Source: Thermoanaerobacterium sp. RBIITD (GTDB lineage: Bacteria > Bacillota > Thermoanaerobacteria > Thermoanaerobacterales > Thermoanaerobacteraceae). Taken from it: 64,000 nt of DNA. Shown in pieces: positions 37,475-48,836 of the stretch. Each line of letters opens with the position of its first letter. Within the stretch, counting starts at the first letter, position 1. Position numbers and translations under genes: made by a program. Below the pieces are notes generated by a model. The model did no database searches, had not been told where the DNA came from, and worked only from the letters and a program-made list of their open reading frames with translations. Location: the NCBI RefSeq assembly GCF_900205865.1, contig NZ_LT906662.1, positions 1 to 64,000 on the forward strand, written 5' to 3'.

Positions 37475-38467
37475 TTATACAATATTTTCCAAAAGGAGAT
37501 CTAACAATTCTCTATCAACTTTAAACCCGTGATAATATTCATACTTAGCACCCGAACGGCCATGTTCTACAACTCCAAAAGGACCTTTAAAATTCCACAA
37601 TGAATAACCCCACTTAAATTCTTTGTACAAGCTTAAAAGATCTTTAAACCATCTAATAGCAACGTCGTTAGGAGTTTCATTATAGCATCCAAATTCGCCT
37701 ATGTGCACTTCAACATTTTTATCCTCTAACTCTCGCCAGGGTCTGTAATACTCACGTATTGCCTCCTTATTCCATATTTTATCATTCCAAACTAAATCAG
37801 GATATTTAGGGTCAAGTAAACCCTTATAACCATTCCACCATGTGGCTTGATAATGTGTTAAAGCCATAGGCTGATAACCTCTGCCGCTCTGTATAACATC
37901 AATATCGGATAATTCAGGTATAGGAATATTTCCCCCACCTAACCCATCTATGACAATTTCACGATTAGGGTCTATATGCCGTATTGCATTTACTGTACGG
38001 ATTATTAAAGAAGCGTGGTTTTCACGAGTCAGTCCATACTGTCCAACGTCCGGCGGTTCATTTACAAGGTCAAAACTTAAAAATTTATTAGAGACCCCCT
38101 TGTATCGTTTTGCAAAGAGCTCCCATTGATAGACAAAACCATCCTGTGCTATTTTATCCAGCCATAAGTTATCACGCTCTATATCGTTTCGATTTATACA
38201 ATACCCCGGAGCCCTATGCAAATTCAAACACATATGAATATTTCTTTTACTGCATTCGTGTAAATATGAATCAATAAACTCAAATATTCTTTCATTGGGA
38301 TTAAAATAATTAAAATTGTTTATCCAAAATCGGTAATCAGCTGGTATTCTAACAAAGTTAAATCCCAGTTTCGCCAAAAAATCCAAAGCTTTCTGATCAG
38401 GCAATTCTGGAGTCCTTCCTTCATCCCACACATATATCCATTGAAAATTAAAACCATATTTTCTCAT
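37475..38467 (-). CDS. Glycoside hydrolase family 5 (cellulase/mannanase-like), intracellular
   Basis: The 330-aa TIM-barrel enzyme shows the GH5 acid/base Glu in 'FDLVNEPPDVG' near residue 133 and the nucleophile Glu in 'VHIGEFGCYNE' near 256. Conserved 'FNFVRIPADYRFW' and 'MCLNLHRAPGYC' segments precede them. There is no signal peptide, so it should act on imported oligosaccharides. AGGAGAG precedes the ATG. It lies next to GH130 genes, which degrade beta-1,4-mannosyl-glucose and manno-oligosaccharides, so a beta-mannosidic or glucomannan fragment is the likely substrate. Exact specificity cannot be read from sequence. Confidence 0.85.
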   Translation of the reverse strand: MRKYGFNFQWIYVWDEGRTPELPDQKALDFLAKLGFNFVRIPADYRFWINNFNYFNPNERIFEFIDSYLHECSKRNIHMCLNLHRAPGYCINRNDIERDNLWLDKIAQDGFVYQWELFAKRYKGVSNKFLSFDLVNEPPDVGQYGLTRENHASLIIRTVNAIRHIDPNREIVIDGLGGGNIPIPELSDIDVIQSGRGYQPMALTHYQATWWNGYKGLLDPKYPDLVWNDKIWNKEAIREYYRPWRELEDKNVEVHIGEFGCYNETPNDVAIRWFKDLLSLYKEFKWGYSLWNFKGPFGVVEHGRSGAKYEYYHGFKVDRELLDLLLENIV

Positions 38468-38575
38468 CGGCTTTCTCTCCTATTTTTAACATTCTATAAA
38501 TTCCTCGCAATAATCATGCCTTTTTCCGTACTATCTATTTTCATTATTGTAAAACTGATATTAAAAAATATTTAA

Positions 38576-39070
38576 TTATCTATATTCAATATTATCACCA
38601 TCTACGAGTTCAGAATTTTCTTTTATGTATTCTATCAGTTCATAAACTTTAGTGTATGCAACAGCTACATAAGTATCTGCCGCACCGTAATAAATTGTAA
38701 TTCTTCCTGTTTCAGAATCTTGCAATATAGCGCATGGGAATACAACATTTGCTACAAAGCCTTGAGTTTCGTATTGCATCTCCGGCGTCAGCAAGTAGTC
38801 CCTCGTCCTATAAAAAACCTTACACGGATTATCTTTGTCTAAAATAGCAGCTCCCATTGAATATACAAAACCATTGCATGTTCCTGTTACACCGTGGTAA
38901 AACAACAACCAGCCTCCTGTTATTTCTATTGGAATTGGACCCGCACTTATTTTTATAGACTGCCACCATCCAGAGTCTCCCTTAGACATAACTCTTCTAT
39001 GTTTTCCCCAGTATACTAGATTTGTACTATTAAAGTATAAATTGTATACTTCTATGGAATTATCATGATA
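38576..39070 (-). pseudogene. GH130 phosphorylase, C-terminal fragment
   Basis: The open part (38576-38989) has GH130 subfamily-2-like sequence: 'SIKISAGPIPIEITGGWLLF', 'YHGVTGTCNGFVYSMGAAIL' and 'GFVANVVFPCAILQ'. About 25 further codons ('TNLVYWGKHRRV') can be followed upstream to about 39070. The first ~170 residues with the catalytic Asp region are gone. The gene is therefore a relic of a second mannoside phosphorylase. Confidence 0.75.
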
Positions 39071-39234
39071 ATCTATTTTATCCAGTTTAACGTTTAGATC
39101 AATTTAATTTGCTTCTTTTATGGCATTATCCCAGTATTTATCTATATGGGGCGAGCATGTATTTTTATCCATATACTTTTTAAGCTCTTATACTCTTATA
39201 AAGGAAAATCATAAAACATAAACAACACCCCAAT

Positions 39235-40416
39235 TTATTTTTCACTTAGTTTTAGTTCGAGGTTTTTTTTGATGAGCTCTTTTCTTTGCTTTACGCAGTC
39301 CAAAGACCTTAAGGCATCCTGGGGAGTATTAAATGCATAATCTAAAAGTCTATCAACAGTTGTAGTGGCAACATGTACCCTTGTATCAGAAGACGCATAA
39401 TAAATATATACATCGCCATTTTCTCTTGCAATTGCTCCATTTGTAAACACAACGTTAGATACATCCCCGACTCTCTCTTCTCCTCTTGGTGCAATTAAAT
39501 AACCTCCGGGCGTTGCTATAACCTTACTCGGATCTTTTAAATCAGTTACAAATAAGTATATTACATATCTTAATCCAGCAGCGGTATTTCTAACTCCATG
39601 CGCAATATGTATCCATCCTTTTTCCGTTTTTATTGGAACACATCCTGCACCATTTTTAACTTCGGTTATTGTATGATAAATTCTGGGGCTTACTAATTTT
39701 TCTTCTACTACTTCCGGGTTCTCTATATCATCGCACAATCCAAAGCATATTCCACTACCGCTCCCTGCTTCTATAAAACCATCTTGTGGTCTAGTATAAA
39801 AAGCATATTTATCGTCTACATACTCCGGATGTAAAACCACATTTCTCTGCTGAGGTGACTTAGTCTTTAGATTGGGTAACCTTTCCCAGTTAATTAAATC
39901 TTTCGTTCTGACGATCCCTGCATTTGCTATAGCAGATGACAGATCTCCCTCCTGAGCATCTGGATCTTTACTTTCAGAACAAAATATTCCATAGATCCAT
40001 CCATCTTCATGTTTCGTCAATCTCATATCATAAATATTGGTTTCCTCCGGGTAAATATCTGGAAATTCTATTGGATAATCCCAAAACTTAAAATTATCTA
40101 TTCCACTGTCGCTTTCGGCTACTGCAAAAAATGATTTTCTATCATACCCTTCTACACGAGCTACCAAATAAAATTTACCGTTAAGTTCTATTGCTCCCGG
40201 ATTGAATACCGCATTGATTCCCAATCGCTCCATAAAATACGGATTTGTTTTTTCATTTAAATCATACCTCCAGAACAGTGGGGTATGGTCTCTTGTTAAA
40301 ACCGGATATTTATATCTGTCAAATATTCCATTATACTCATCTAGCTTTACATTTTTTCTGTTTATTAAATTATTATATTTTCTCAACTCTATTTCGTATT
40401 TTTCCCTAAATGTCAT
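39235..40416 (-). CDS. 4-O-beta-D-mannosyl-D-glucose phosphorylase (GH130 subfamily 1)
   Basis: The 393-aa enzyme belongs to GH130, which phosphorolyses beta-1,4-mannosyl-glucose to alpha-mannose 1-phosphate and glucose. Typical segments are '[20 protein letters not shown]', '[18 protein letters not shown]' with the catalytic Asp, '[20 protein letters not shown]' and '[20 protein letters not shown]'. The length is normal and there is no signal peptide. The ATG overlaps the stop of the upstream LacI fragment (TAATG), and AGGTGAG is five bases upstream. Together with GH5 it would let the cell use glucomannan or mannan oligosaccharides. Confidence 0.88.
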   Translation of the reverse strand: MTFREKYEIELRKYNNLINRKNVKLDEYNGIFDRYKYPVLTRDHTPLFWRYDLNEKTNPYFMERLGINAVFNPGAIELNGKFYLVARVEGYDRKSFFAVAESDSGIDNFKFWDYPIEFPDIYPEETNIYDMRLTKHEDGWIYGIFCSESKDPDAQEGDLSSAIANAGIVRTKDLINWERLPNLKTKSPQQRNVVLHPEYVDDKYAFYTRPQDGFIEAGSGSGICFGLCDDIENPEVVEEKLVSPRIYHTITEVKNGAGCVPIKTEKGWIHIAHGVRNTAAGLRYVIYLFVTDLKDPSKVIATPGGYLIAPRGEERVGDVSNVVFTNGAIARENGDVYIYYASSDTRVHVATTTVDRLLDYAFNTPQDALRSLDCVKQRKELIKKNLELKLSEK

Positions 40417-40788
40417 TATTTCTCACCTATTATTCCTTTTGTTGTTTCTTTGATAATAGTTTGAGGCATATTTAAATTTTCTTCACCCTTCACGTCAACA
40501 GCAGTAATACTTAATTTTAAATTATTGTTTCTAGTTGACTTTTCGATACCAAATAAAACATTTGACCAAAAAGTTGATTCCACAAGAAAGTCTTCACAGC
40601 ACAATACTGGTACATTAATAATTTTATTGGATAAATCTTTTATTTTTTTATATCCCATTCTAATTGATGTATCCAATATTTTATTTTTTACTTTCACACT
40701 TATTCCAGAGTCACGCAAAGCTTTTGATACCGTATTTTTTGATACATTGATTACTTCTGCAATATTTTGTAAGGTTACTTTTTTTCAT
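40416..40788 (-). pseudogene. LacI-family regulator, N-terminal part only, frameshifted
   Basis: An ATG at 40788 followed by seven A's shifts the frame. With six A's it reads MKKVTLQNIAEVINVSK and 'NTVSKALRDSGISVKVK', a classic LacI HTH and hinge. The start of the sugar-binding domain ('FWSNVLFGIEKSTRNNNLKL') follows, and the frame ends at 40416 after about 124 codons instead of about 335, fused directly to the GH130 start. It presumably once controlled the mannoside genes, which may now be unregulated. Confidence 0.72.
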
Positions 40789-41170
40789 TTTATCACCATT
40801 TTCGTTTATTTTTTTGTTTTATTTTTAACTTTATTTAAGTATAAAGTAACTATTATTAAATGTCAATATCAAATTAAAATTTTCATTTATTTACATTATA
40901 CTTTTGCTATTTAACGTATATATAACCATTCTTTGATTAATTCATTATATTTTTAGTTTAACTTAAAGTTATAATATTGAATTTTGTAATCTTAAGTAAA
41001 AATATTTTTTCAAAAAACAATACTAAATATGAGTTTATTTAACCTTAACCTATATGTAAATATTTTTTATCTTTTTATTTAGATTGTCCTTATACCATTT
41101 TTAGGTATATATAATAATAAGAATATGTAGATTTTTGTGATCCACCACCACACCTGCCCTGTTATAAAAT
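40789..41170. other. Intergenic region, likely promoter of the mannoside locus
   Basis: This very AT-rich stretch has no gene and no clear operator. It separates the mannoside locus from the end of the rRNA operon; both read away on the minus strand. Confidence 0.35.
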
Positions 41171-41198
41171 AAAAAAGATTCCATAATCTCTGGAACCT
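41171..41198 (-). terminator. Terminator of the rRNA operon
   Basis: On the minus strand GGTTCC and GGAATC pair (one G-U) around AGAGATTAT and are followed by TTTTTTATTTT. Confidence 0.7.
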
Positions 41199-41211
41199 CT
41201 GATTTCACTAA

Positions 41212-41261
41212 AGCGGATGATAGGATTCGAAACCGATACTCTACAACTAAGCCACATCCGC
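41212..41261 (-). pseudogene. tRNA-like remnant lacking the anticodon arm
   Basis: The minus strand has an acceptor stem GCGGATG/CATCCGC, a D-arm-like GCTTAGTTGTAGAGTA and a T-loop GGTTTCGAATCC, but the anticodon arm is deleted. The total is about 50 nt. Acceptor and T-arm suggest descent from tRNA-Gly. It follows tRNA-Asn in the rRNA operon. It cannot decode. Confidence 0.6.
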
Positions 41262-41284
41262 AAATATTTTTTTATATAATAAAA

Positions 41285-41359
41285 TGGCTCCTCAGGTAGG
41301 GCTCGAACCTACAGCCTACCGGTTAACAGCCGGTTGCTCCACCATTGAGCTACTGAGGA
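41285..41359 (-). tRNA. tRNA-Asn (GTT)
   Basis: The cloverleaf has acceptor TCCTCAG/CTGAGGA, anticodon stem CCGGC with loop TGTTAAC (anticodon GTT), T-arm GTAGG-TTCGAGC-CCTAC and an encoded CCA. It lies 11 bp beyond the 5S gene and is part of the rRNA operon. Confidence 0.95.
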
Positions 41360-41370
41360 CTATTTTTAAT

Positions 41371-41477
41371 CCGGCAGCGACCTACTCTCCCGCAATAGCA
41401 GTACCATCGGCGCTGGAGGGCTTCACTTCCGTGTTCGGTATGGGAACGGGTTTTTAACCTCCGCTATTGCCACCGGA
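41371..41477 (-). rRNA. rrf: 5S ribosomal RNA
   Basis: The sequence contains the conserved CCGAACACGGAAGT and GATGGTACTGC elements and ends that pair (TCCGGTGGC / GTCGCTGCCGGA). It is the third gene of the rRNA operon. Confidence 0.95.
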
Positions 41478-41536
41478 TATCTTTTGTTCATTTGTCCTTG
41501 TACATCAAAAAATCTTATCTGATAAACACTTTTTTC

Positions 41537-41708
41537 GAAAAATATTATCACAAGTGAACTATTAATTGCGTTTTCGTTATATACTCGGCGAACGCAGTGC
41601 GGTGAGGCTATAAAAGCCGTCACAACGCATAGACGGCTTTAGCCGAACTAACGTAGTGAGGCGTTAGTATATAGAAAACACAATTTGTGAACGGTGATAA
41701 TATTTTTC
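41537..41708 (-). repeat. Long imperfect palindrome in the 23S-5S spacer (S1)
   Basis: The outer ends GAAAAATATTATCAC and GTGATAATATTTTTC are exact inverted copies. The arms of about 67 nt remain largely complementary inward, to a central GCCGTC/GACGGC stem with loop ACAACGCATA. The centre is the reverse complement of the centres of S2 and S3. In the precursor RNA it would form a long hairpin. Confidence 0.7.
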
Positions 41709-42059
41709 TTAATATACTATCTTTTTAATTATCTTTCTGCTTTATTAAATGAACCTTGAATACTGCACAATGCTTCTCTTGGTCAAGTCCTCGACTTATT
41801 AGTACCGGTCAGCTCAAAGTATTTCTACTCTTACACCTCCGGCCTATCTACCTCGTCTTCTTCAAGGTGTCTTACTCCCTTTCGGTTTGGGAAATCTTAT
41901 CTTGAGGTGGGTTTCACGCTTAGATGCTTTCAGCGTTTATCCCTTCCGAACTTGGCTACCCAGCTGTGCGTACGGCTACGCAACTGGTACACCATCGGTT
42001 CGTCCACCCCGGTCCTCTCGTACTAAGGGCAGCCCCTCTCAAATTTCCTACGCCCGCGA

Positions 42060-42203
<144 letters not shown>

Positions 42204-42414
42204 GACTCTTGGGGGAGATCAGCCTGTTATCCCCAGGGTAGCTTTTATCCGTTGAGCGACGGCAATCCCATTCTCTACCGCCGGATCACTAAGCCCGACT
42301 TTCGTCCCTGCTCGAATTGTTTTTCTCACAGTTAGGCTACCTTCTGCCTTTGCACTCTTACGCGCGATTTCCTTCCGCGCTGAGGTAACCTTTGGACGCC
42401 TCCGTTACTTTTTT

Positions 42415-42447
<33 letters not shown>

Positions 42448-42698
42448 TCAGTGTCCATATGCCGGCTTACGGCTCCTATGTTAGAATTTCGGTAATCTCA
42501 GGGTGGTATCCCAACGTCGGCTCCAGATAGGCTTGCGCCCATCTTTCTCTGCCTCCCACCTATCCTGTACAGGGATTACTAAAATCCAGTGACAAGCTGC
42601 AGTAAAGCTCCATGGGGTCTTTCTGTCCTGTCGCGGGTAACTCGCATCTTCACGAGTACTACAATTTCACCGGGTCCCCCATCTAGACAGCGCCCAAG

Positions 42699-42793
<95 letters not shown>

Positions 42794-42806
42794 GTTCTAT
42801 GCTTCT

Positions 42807-43113
42807 CCGGCACTCAACTCTATCTACTAAGAGTTTTTACTTTTGGCTATTCTTTCTTTTAACCATCTTCTTGCGTTATGAGATTCTTTTAATTGTTTTT
42901 CTCTTTTTATTGCATCTTCTTTCGCTTTGTATGCTTCATAATAAATTATTTCCCATTTATGCCCTTTTGTGTACTTGTTTAATCCTTTATTATGTGCCTC
43001 TACTCTTTTTCGTAGATTCTCTGAATAGCCTGTATATATGCCTCCTTTTTCATTCTTTATTACATAGACATAATACATCTTTTTCACTCCTAATAGGTAT
43101 AGTTGAGTGCCGG
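42807..43113 (-). mobile_element. Intervening sequence in 23S helix 68 carrying a nuclease gene
   Basis: The 307-nt insert interrupts the 23S region where other bacteria have a short loop between GGGGCTT... and ...AACCCC (E. coli near position 1870-1900, helix 68). Its ends CCGGCACTCAACT and AGTTGAGTGCCGG are perfect 13-bp inverted repeats. No group I or II intron core is recognisable in so short an insert. The nuclease frame fills most of it. Confidence 0.8.
42827..43078 (-). CDS. GIY-YIG family nuclease encoded inside 23S rRNA
   Basis: The 83-aa protein has the GIY-YIG fold in the short form: 'YYVYVIKNEKGGIYTGYSEN' supplies the two Tyr-containing strands, followed by 'LRKRVEAHNKG' (catalytic Arg), 'WEIIYYEAYKAKEDAIKREK' (catalytic Glu) and a basic end. 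AGGAG seven bases before the ATG at 43078 suggests that it can be translated, perhaps from the excised piece or a separate transcript. Short GIY-YIG proteins are usually stand-alone DNA-repair-like or homing nucleases. The location inside an rRNA insert suggests a role in spreading the insert. Confidence 0.85.
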   Translation of the reverse strand: MYYVYVIKNEKGGIYTGYSENLRKRVEAHNKGLNKYTKGHKWEIIYYEAYKAKEDAIKREKQLKESHNARRWLKERIAKSKNS

Positions 43114-43814
43114 ATAACATTTCCCCTTAACCTTCCAGCACCGGGCAGGCGTCAGCTCCTATACTTCGTCTTTCGACTTAGCAGAAACCTGTGTTTTTGG
43201 TAAACAGTCGCTTGGGCCTCTTCTCTGCGGCCTTTCGGCACTCCTTCTCCCGAAGTTACGGAGTCTTTTTGCCGAGTTCCTTAATGAGGGTTCTCCCGCT
43301 CGTCTTTGGATTCTCTCCTCGCCTACCTGTGTCGGTTTGCGGTACGGGCACCTTTATCCTCGATAGCAATTTTTCTCGGCAGCCCCTTTGAAACTTCGCC
43401 TTTCGGCTCCCCGTTACAGCTCTTATGGTATGTGGTACTTCACTCACATCCCTTTTCGTCGCTGCTTGGACGTGCTCTACCAACCGCACGCTTTTCTTAT
43501 CTCGCTGCGTCCTTGCTTCTCTTTTATCGGATATTGGTGGTACCGGACTCATTACCGGTTGTCCATCGCCTACGCTTTCGCCTCGGCTTAGGTCCCGACT
43601 TACCCTGGGCGGATTATCCTTCCCCAGGAATCCTTAGGCTTTCGACGGTAAGGTTTCTCGCCTTACTCTCGTTACTTATACCGGCATTCTCTCTACTGTA
43701 TTGTCCAGATTCGCTTCCGCTTATCCTTCCCCCTATACAGTACGCTCCCCTACCATTTTTCATCCGAAGCTTCGGTGTCATGTTTTAGCCCCGTTTATTT
43801 TCGGCGCAGGATTT

Positions 43815-43846
<32 letters not shown>

Positions 43847-44367
43847 TGTATGGCTGCTTCTAAGCCAACATCCTGGTTGTCTTGGAAGTCCTACTTCCTT
43901 TCCCACTTAACATGCTCTTTGGGACCTTAGCTGTCGGTCTGGGCTCTTTCCCTTTTGACCACGGATCTTATCACTCGTAGTCTGACTCCCAGGTATCAAT
44001 ATGGCATTCGGAGTTTGATAGGGTTCGGTAGCCTTTTTGGCCCCTAGCCCATTCAGTGCTCTACCTCCATATTTACTCCCTGAGGCTAGCCCTAAAGCTA
44101 TTTCGGGGAGAACCAGCTATCTCCGAGCTCGATTGGAATTTCTCCTCTACCCACAATTCATCCCATGACTTTTCAACGTCAACGTGGTTCGGGCCTCCAC
44201 CAGATCTTACTCCGGCTTCACCCTGATCATGGGTAGGTCGCACGGTTTCGGGTCTATGATATGCAACTTCCGCCCTCTTTAGACTCGCTTTCGCTTCGGC
44301 TCCGCTTTCGCTTAACCTTGCTGCATATCTATAACTCGCCGGTCCGTTCTACAAAAAGTACGTGGTC

Positions 44368-44435
44368 GTCTGGCACTCAACCGGACACGCTAGTTCTTTT
44401 TTCTCCTCCCTAACATGTTCAGTTGAGTGCCAGAC
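44368..44435 (-). mobile_element. Short intervening sequence in 23S helix 25
   Basis: A 68-nt insert lies at the classical intervening-sequence site (E. coli near 545). GTCTGGCACTCAAC and GTTGAGTGCCAGAC form a 14-bp stem around 40 nt of pyrimidine-rich sequence. The core GGCACTCAAC/GTTGAGTGCC is identical to the ends of the nuclease-bearing insert at 42807. It has no ORF. Confidence 0.78.
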
Positions 44436-44485
44436 TTCCACTGCTTGTGGACATATGGTTTCAGGTTCTTTTTCACTCCCCTCCC

Positions 44486-44517
<32 letters not shown>

Positions 44518-45033
44518 TGCGCTATCGGTCACTTAGTAGTATTTAGCCTTGGGAGATGGTCCTCCCGTCTTCCCACCGGGTTGCCTATCCTGTGGTACTC
44601 TGGATCCCACTTTGGTATCTTTCTTTCGCCTACTGGGCTTTCACCGTCTTTGGCCGGCCTTTCCAGGTCCGTTCGGCTTCGTCTGATACTCCTTTTGCGT
44701 GGTCCTAAACCCCATCACCATAGGTGATGGTTTGGGCTCTTTCCTGTTCGCTCGCCGCTACTTGGGAAATCGATTTTTCTTTCTTTTCCTCGCGCTACTT
44801 AGATGTTTCAGTTCGCGCGGTCTCCCTTCCTCATGGCTATGTGTTCACCATGGGATGCTTAAGTATTACCTTAAGCGGGTTTCCCCATTCGGATATCTCC
44901 GGATCTCTGCCTGCTTGCGGCTCCCCGGAGCGTTTCGCCGCTCGCTGCGTCCTTCTTCGGCTCTAAGTGCCTGGGCATCCACCATACGCCCTTTGTAACT
45001 TGACCTTCTCTTTTTTATACATCGCTTTTCTTT

Positions 45034-45220
45034 GGAAAATTATTATTAACGCTCACAAATTCCGCTTATCTAATATATCATCGGTTCTCTTCGCTTGTTT
45101 GGCTAACGCCGTCTATGCGTTGTGACGGCTTTCGCTTTCGCTCATACGCCAAACTGCGCTACGTTCATCGTGATATATTACGAAAGCTTCATTAATCGTT
45201 CGCTTTTAATAATATTTTCC
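45034..45220 (-). repeat. Long imperfect palindrome upstream of 23S (S2)
   Basis: The ends GGAAAATTATTATTAA and TTAATAATATTTTCC are near-exact inverted copies. The centre GCCGTC-TATGCGTTGT-GACGGC and the adjoining TTTCGCTTTCGCTCATACGCC are shared with S3. It lies in the 16S-23S spacer next to the 23S 5' end. Confidence 0.68.
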
Positions 45221-45341
45221 GGACAATGTATATCGGTTCTCATTGTAACTCGTTTTTCTCGTTACCCTTTTTTTGCATTGTGCAGTTTTCAAGGTTCACT
45301 TTGAGGGTTTAACCCTCAAAACTGAACAGTGAGATATGCTC

Positions 45342-45524
45342 ATTGTAATTATTATCGTTCGACAAATTGTGCTTTCTATATACTTTAGGCTCCTTACGCT
45401 TGTTCGGCTAACGCCGTCTATGCGTTGTGACGGCTTTCGCTTTCGCTCATACGCCTCACTGCGCTTCACTCGCCTAGTATATTACGAAAGCGCAATTAAT
45501 CGTCTCTCTCTTAATAATTACAAT
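45342..45524 (-). repeat. Long imperfect palindrome downstream of 16S (S3)
   Basis: The ends ATTGTAATTATTAT and TAATAATTACAAT are inverted copies. The central 60 bp are almost identical to S2. Together S1, S2 and S3 place a long hairpin at each internal boundary of the rRNA precursor. The spacer contains no tRNA gene. Confidence 0.68.
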
Positions 45525-45551
45525 TCGCCTTTTAATACTTTTTGTAGGATT

Positions 45552-47073
<1,522 letters not shown>

Positions 47074-47162
47074 TTTAAATCCTTACCTCTTTTTTATTCT
47101 CTGGCTTTTTCTCTCACTGTTCGGTTTTCAAGGTTCAACCTGTCGCATTGGCGACATTGTCT

Positions 47163-47191
47163 ATATTATCATATTTCATTTTTTATGTCAA
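47163..47191 (-). promoter_or_regulatory. Promoter of the rRNA operon
   Basis: On the minus strand TTGACA (47186-47191), 17 bp and TAATAT (47163-47168) lie about 90 bp upstream of the 16S 5' end. The rest of 47200-47520 holds no gene. It includes several short GC-richer inverted repeats (for example around 47240-47310) that may be older promoter or processing elements. Confidence 0.7.
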
Positions 47192-47523
47192 CTATTTTTT
47201 TGCTGTCATATTTCTTTGGACTACTTCTTTCGGATCCTAAGATCCTTCGCCTCAGTTCATTCGGCTCAGAATTGCATCGACCTATTGTCCCGCTCTTGAA
47301 GCGACAGGTATTAATATATCATTTTCGAAAAATAATTTCAACTTTAATATTTTAACAATATGTCGATTTATGAGCAATTATGTCTATCAAGTTTTATTAT
47401 ACTCTTTTATATTGCTTTTTATTACATTATACATAATTATTAAATAATATAATATCTTTATTGAATACTTTTTCCTAATATGATATAAATTATTTAATAC
47501 ATAAAATTTTTAGGAGCGATATT

Positions 47524-48699
47524 ATGACAGATGTTATATTAAGAAATGAAAATATAAAGAGAATATTAAATGGACATCCGTGGGTATATAAGACAGAAAT
47601 TGATCATATAGAAGGTGAATATGAGCCAGGTGGGATAGTAGATGTTTATGACCACAAAAGAGAATTTATCGGAAGAGGATACATTAATCTTAAATCAATG
47701 ATAACAGTTCGATTACTTACACGTGATAAAAATGAAATTATAGATGAGAACTTTTTTAGAAAAAGAATAAAAACCGCATGGGAATATAGAAAAAGAATTA
47801 TGAAGGATTTAAATTCATGTAGGATTGTATTCGGTGAAGCAGATTTTCTGCCTGCTTTAATAGTAGATAAATTTGGTGATTATTTAGTCTTACAAACACT
47901 ATCACTTGGAATGGAACGTTTTAAAGAAACAATAGTTAAACTATTAGTTGAAGTCATTAATCCTAAGGGCATATTTGAAAGGAATGATGTGAAGATTCGT
48001 GAATTAGAGGGATTAAAACAAATAAAGGGCTATCTATATGGTAAATTTGATACCATTCAACAATTTGAAGAAAATGGTATTAAATTCCTTGTCGATCTTG
48101 AAAATGGGCAAAAAACTGGATATTTTTTGGATCAAAAAGAAAATAGAGCAGCTATTCATGATTATGTAAAAGATGCTAATGTACTTGACTGTTTTAGTCA
48201 TACCGGTTCATTTGCACTTCATGCATTACATTATAGTGCTAAATATGTTGAAACAGTAGACATCTCACAGGAAGCAATAGATATTGCTAAAAAAAATGTT
48301 GAACTAAATGGTTATTTAAATAGATGTCACTTTATATGTGATAATGCTTTCAACCTTTTAAGAAGTTATGATGACGAAAATAAAAAATTTGATGTTGTTA
48401 TACTTGACCCGCCTGCATTTACTAAAAGCAAGGAAACAGTTAAAGACGCGATAAGAGGTTATAAGGAAATAAATTTAAGAGCAATGAAAATATTAAAATC
48501 TGGAGGATTTCTTATAACATGTTCATGTTCGCAACATATATATCCAGATAAATTTTTACAAATAATGAAAGATGCAGCTTTTGATACAGGAAAAATCATA
48601 AGGCTTATTGAGCAAAGAACACAAGCTAAGGATCATCCAATTCTTTTAGCCTCTGAAGAAACGCAGTATTTAAAATGTCTGATTTTACAAGTATTTTAA
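47524..48699 (+). CDS. rlmI: Class I SAM-dependent 23S rRNA methyltransferase (RlmI-like)
   Basis: The 391-aa protein has an N-terminal PUA domain ('NGHPWVYKTEIDHIEGEYEP') and a Rossmann methyltransferase domain from about residue 180. 'VLDCFSHTGSFALHAL' is the SAM-binding motif, 'VETVDISQEAIDIAKKNVEL' motif II and 'FDVVILDPPAF' the catalytic loop; 'LITCSCSQHI' carries the Cys. RlmI makes m5C1962 in E. coli 23S rRNA. TAGGAG precedes the ATG. It diverges from the rRNA operon and converges on pyrE through a shared terminator. Confidence 0.9.
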   Translation: MTDVILRNENIKRILNGHPWVYKTEIDHIEGEYEPGGIVDVYDHKREFIGRGYINLKSMITVRLLTRDKNEIIDENFFRKRIKTAWEYRKRIMKDLNSCRIVFGEADFLPALIVDKFGDYLVLQTLSLGMERFKETIVKLLVEVINPKGIFERNDVKIRELEGLKQIKGYLYGKFDTIQQFEENGIKFLVDLENGQKTGYFLDQKENRAAIHDYVKDANVLDCFSHTGSFALHALHYSAKYVETVDISQEAIDIAKKNVELNGYLNRCHFICDNAFNLLRSYDDENKKFDVVILDPPAFTKSKETVKDAIRGYKEINLRAMKILKSGGFLITCSCSQHIYPDKFLQIMKDAAFDTGKIIRLIEQRTQAKDHPILLASEETQYLKCLILQVF

Positions 48700-48800
48700 T
48701 TGACTTTGTAATACGATAAGAAAAATTTTAATTGCATTTAAAATGAAAGATTTTTAAAGAAATAAAGTCAATGGCAAAACAGCTATTTGGATAAAAATAG

Positions 48801-48822
48801 ACCGCTGATTATTAACAGCGGT
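48801..48822. terminator. Bidirectional terminator between rlmI and pyrE
   Basis: ACCGCTG and CAGCGGT form the stem, with AAAATAG on the left and TTTTATTT on the right. It can serve both converging genes. Confidence 0.88.
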
Positions 48823-48836
48823 TTTATTTATCACAC

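Noticed and set aside
42827-43113. Group I or group II intron in 23S rRNA
   Set aside because: The insert is only 307 nt and mostly coding, with no room for or sign of an intron catalytic core; terminal stems fit an RNase III-processed intervening sequence instead.
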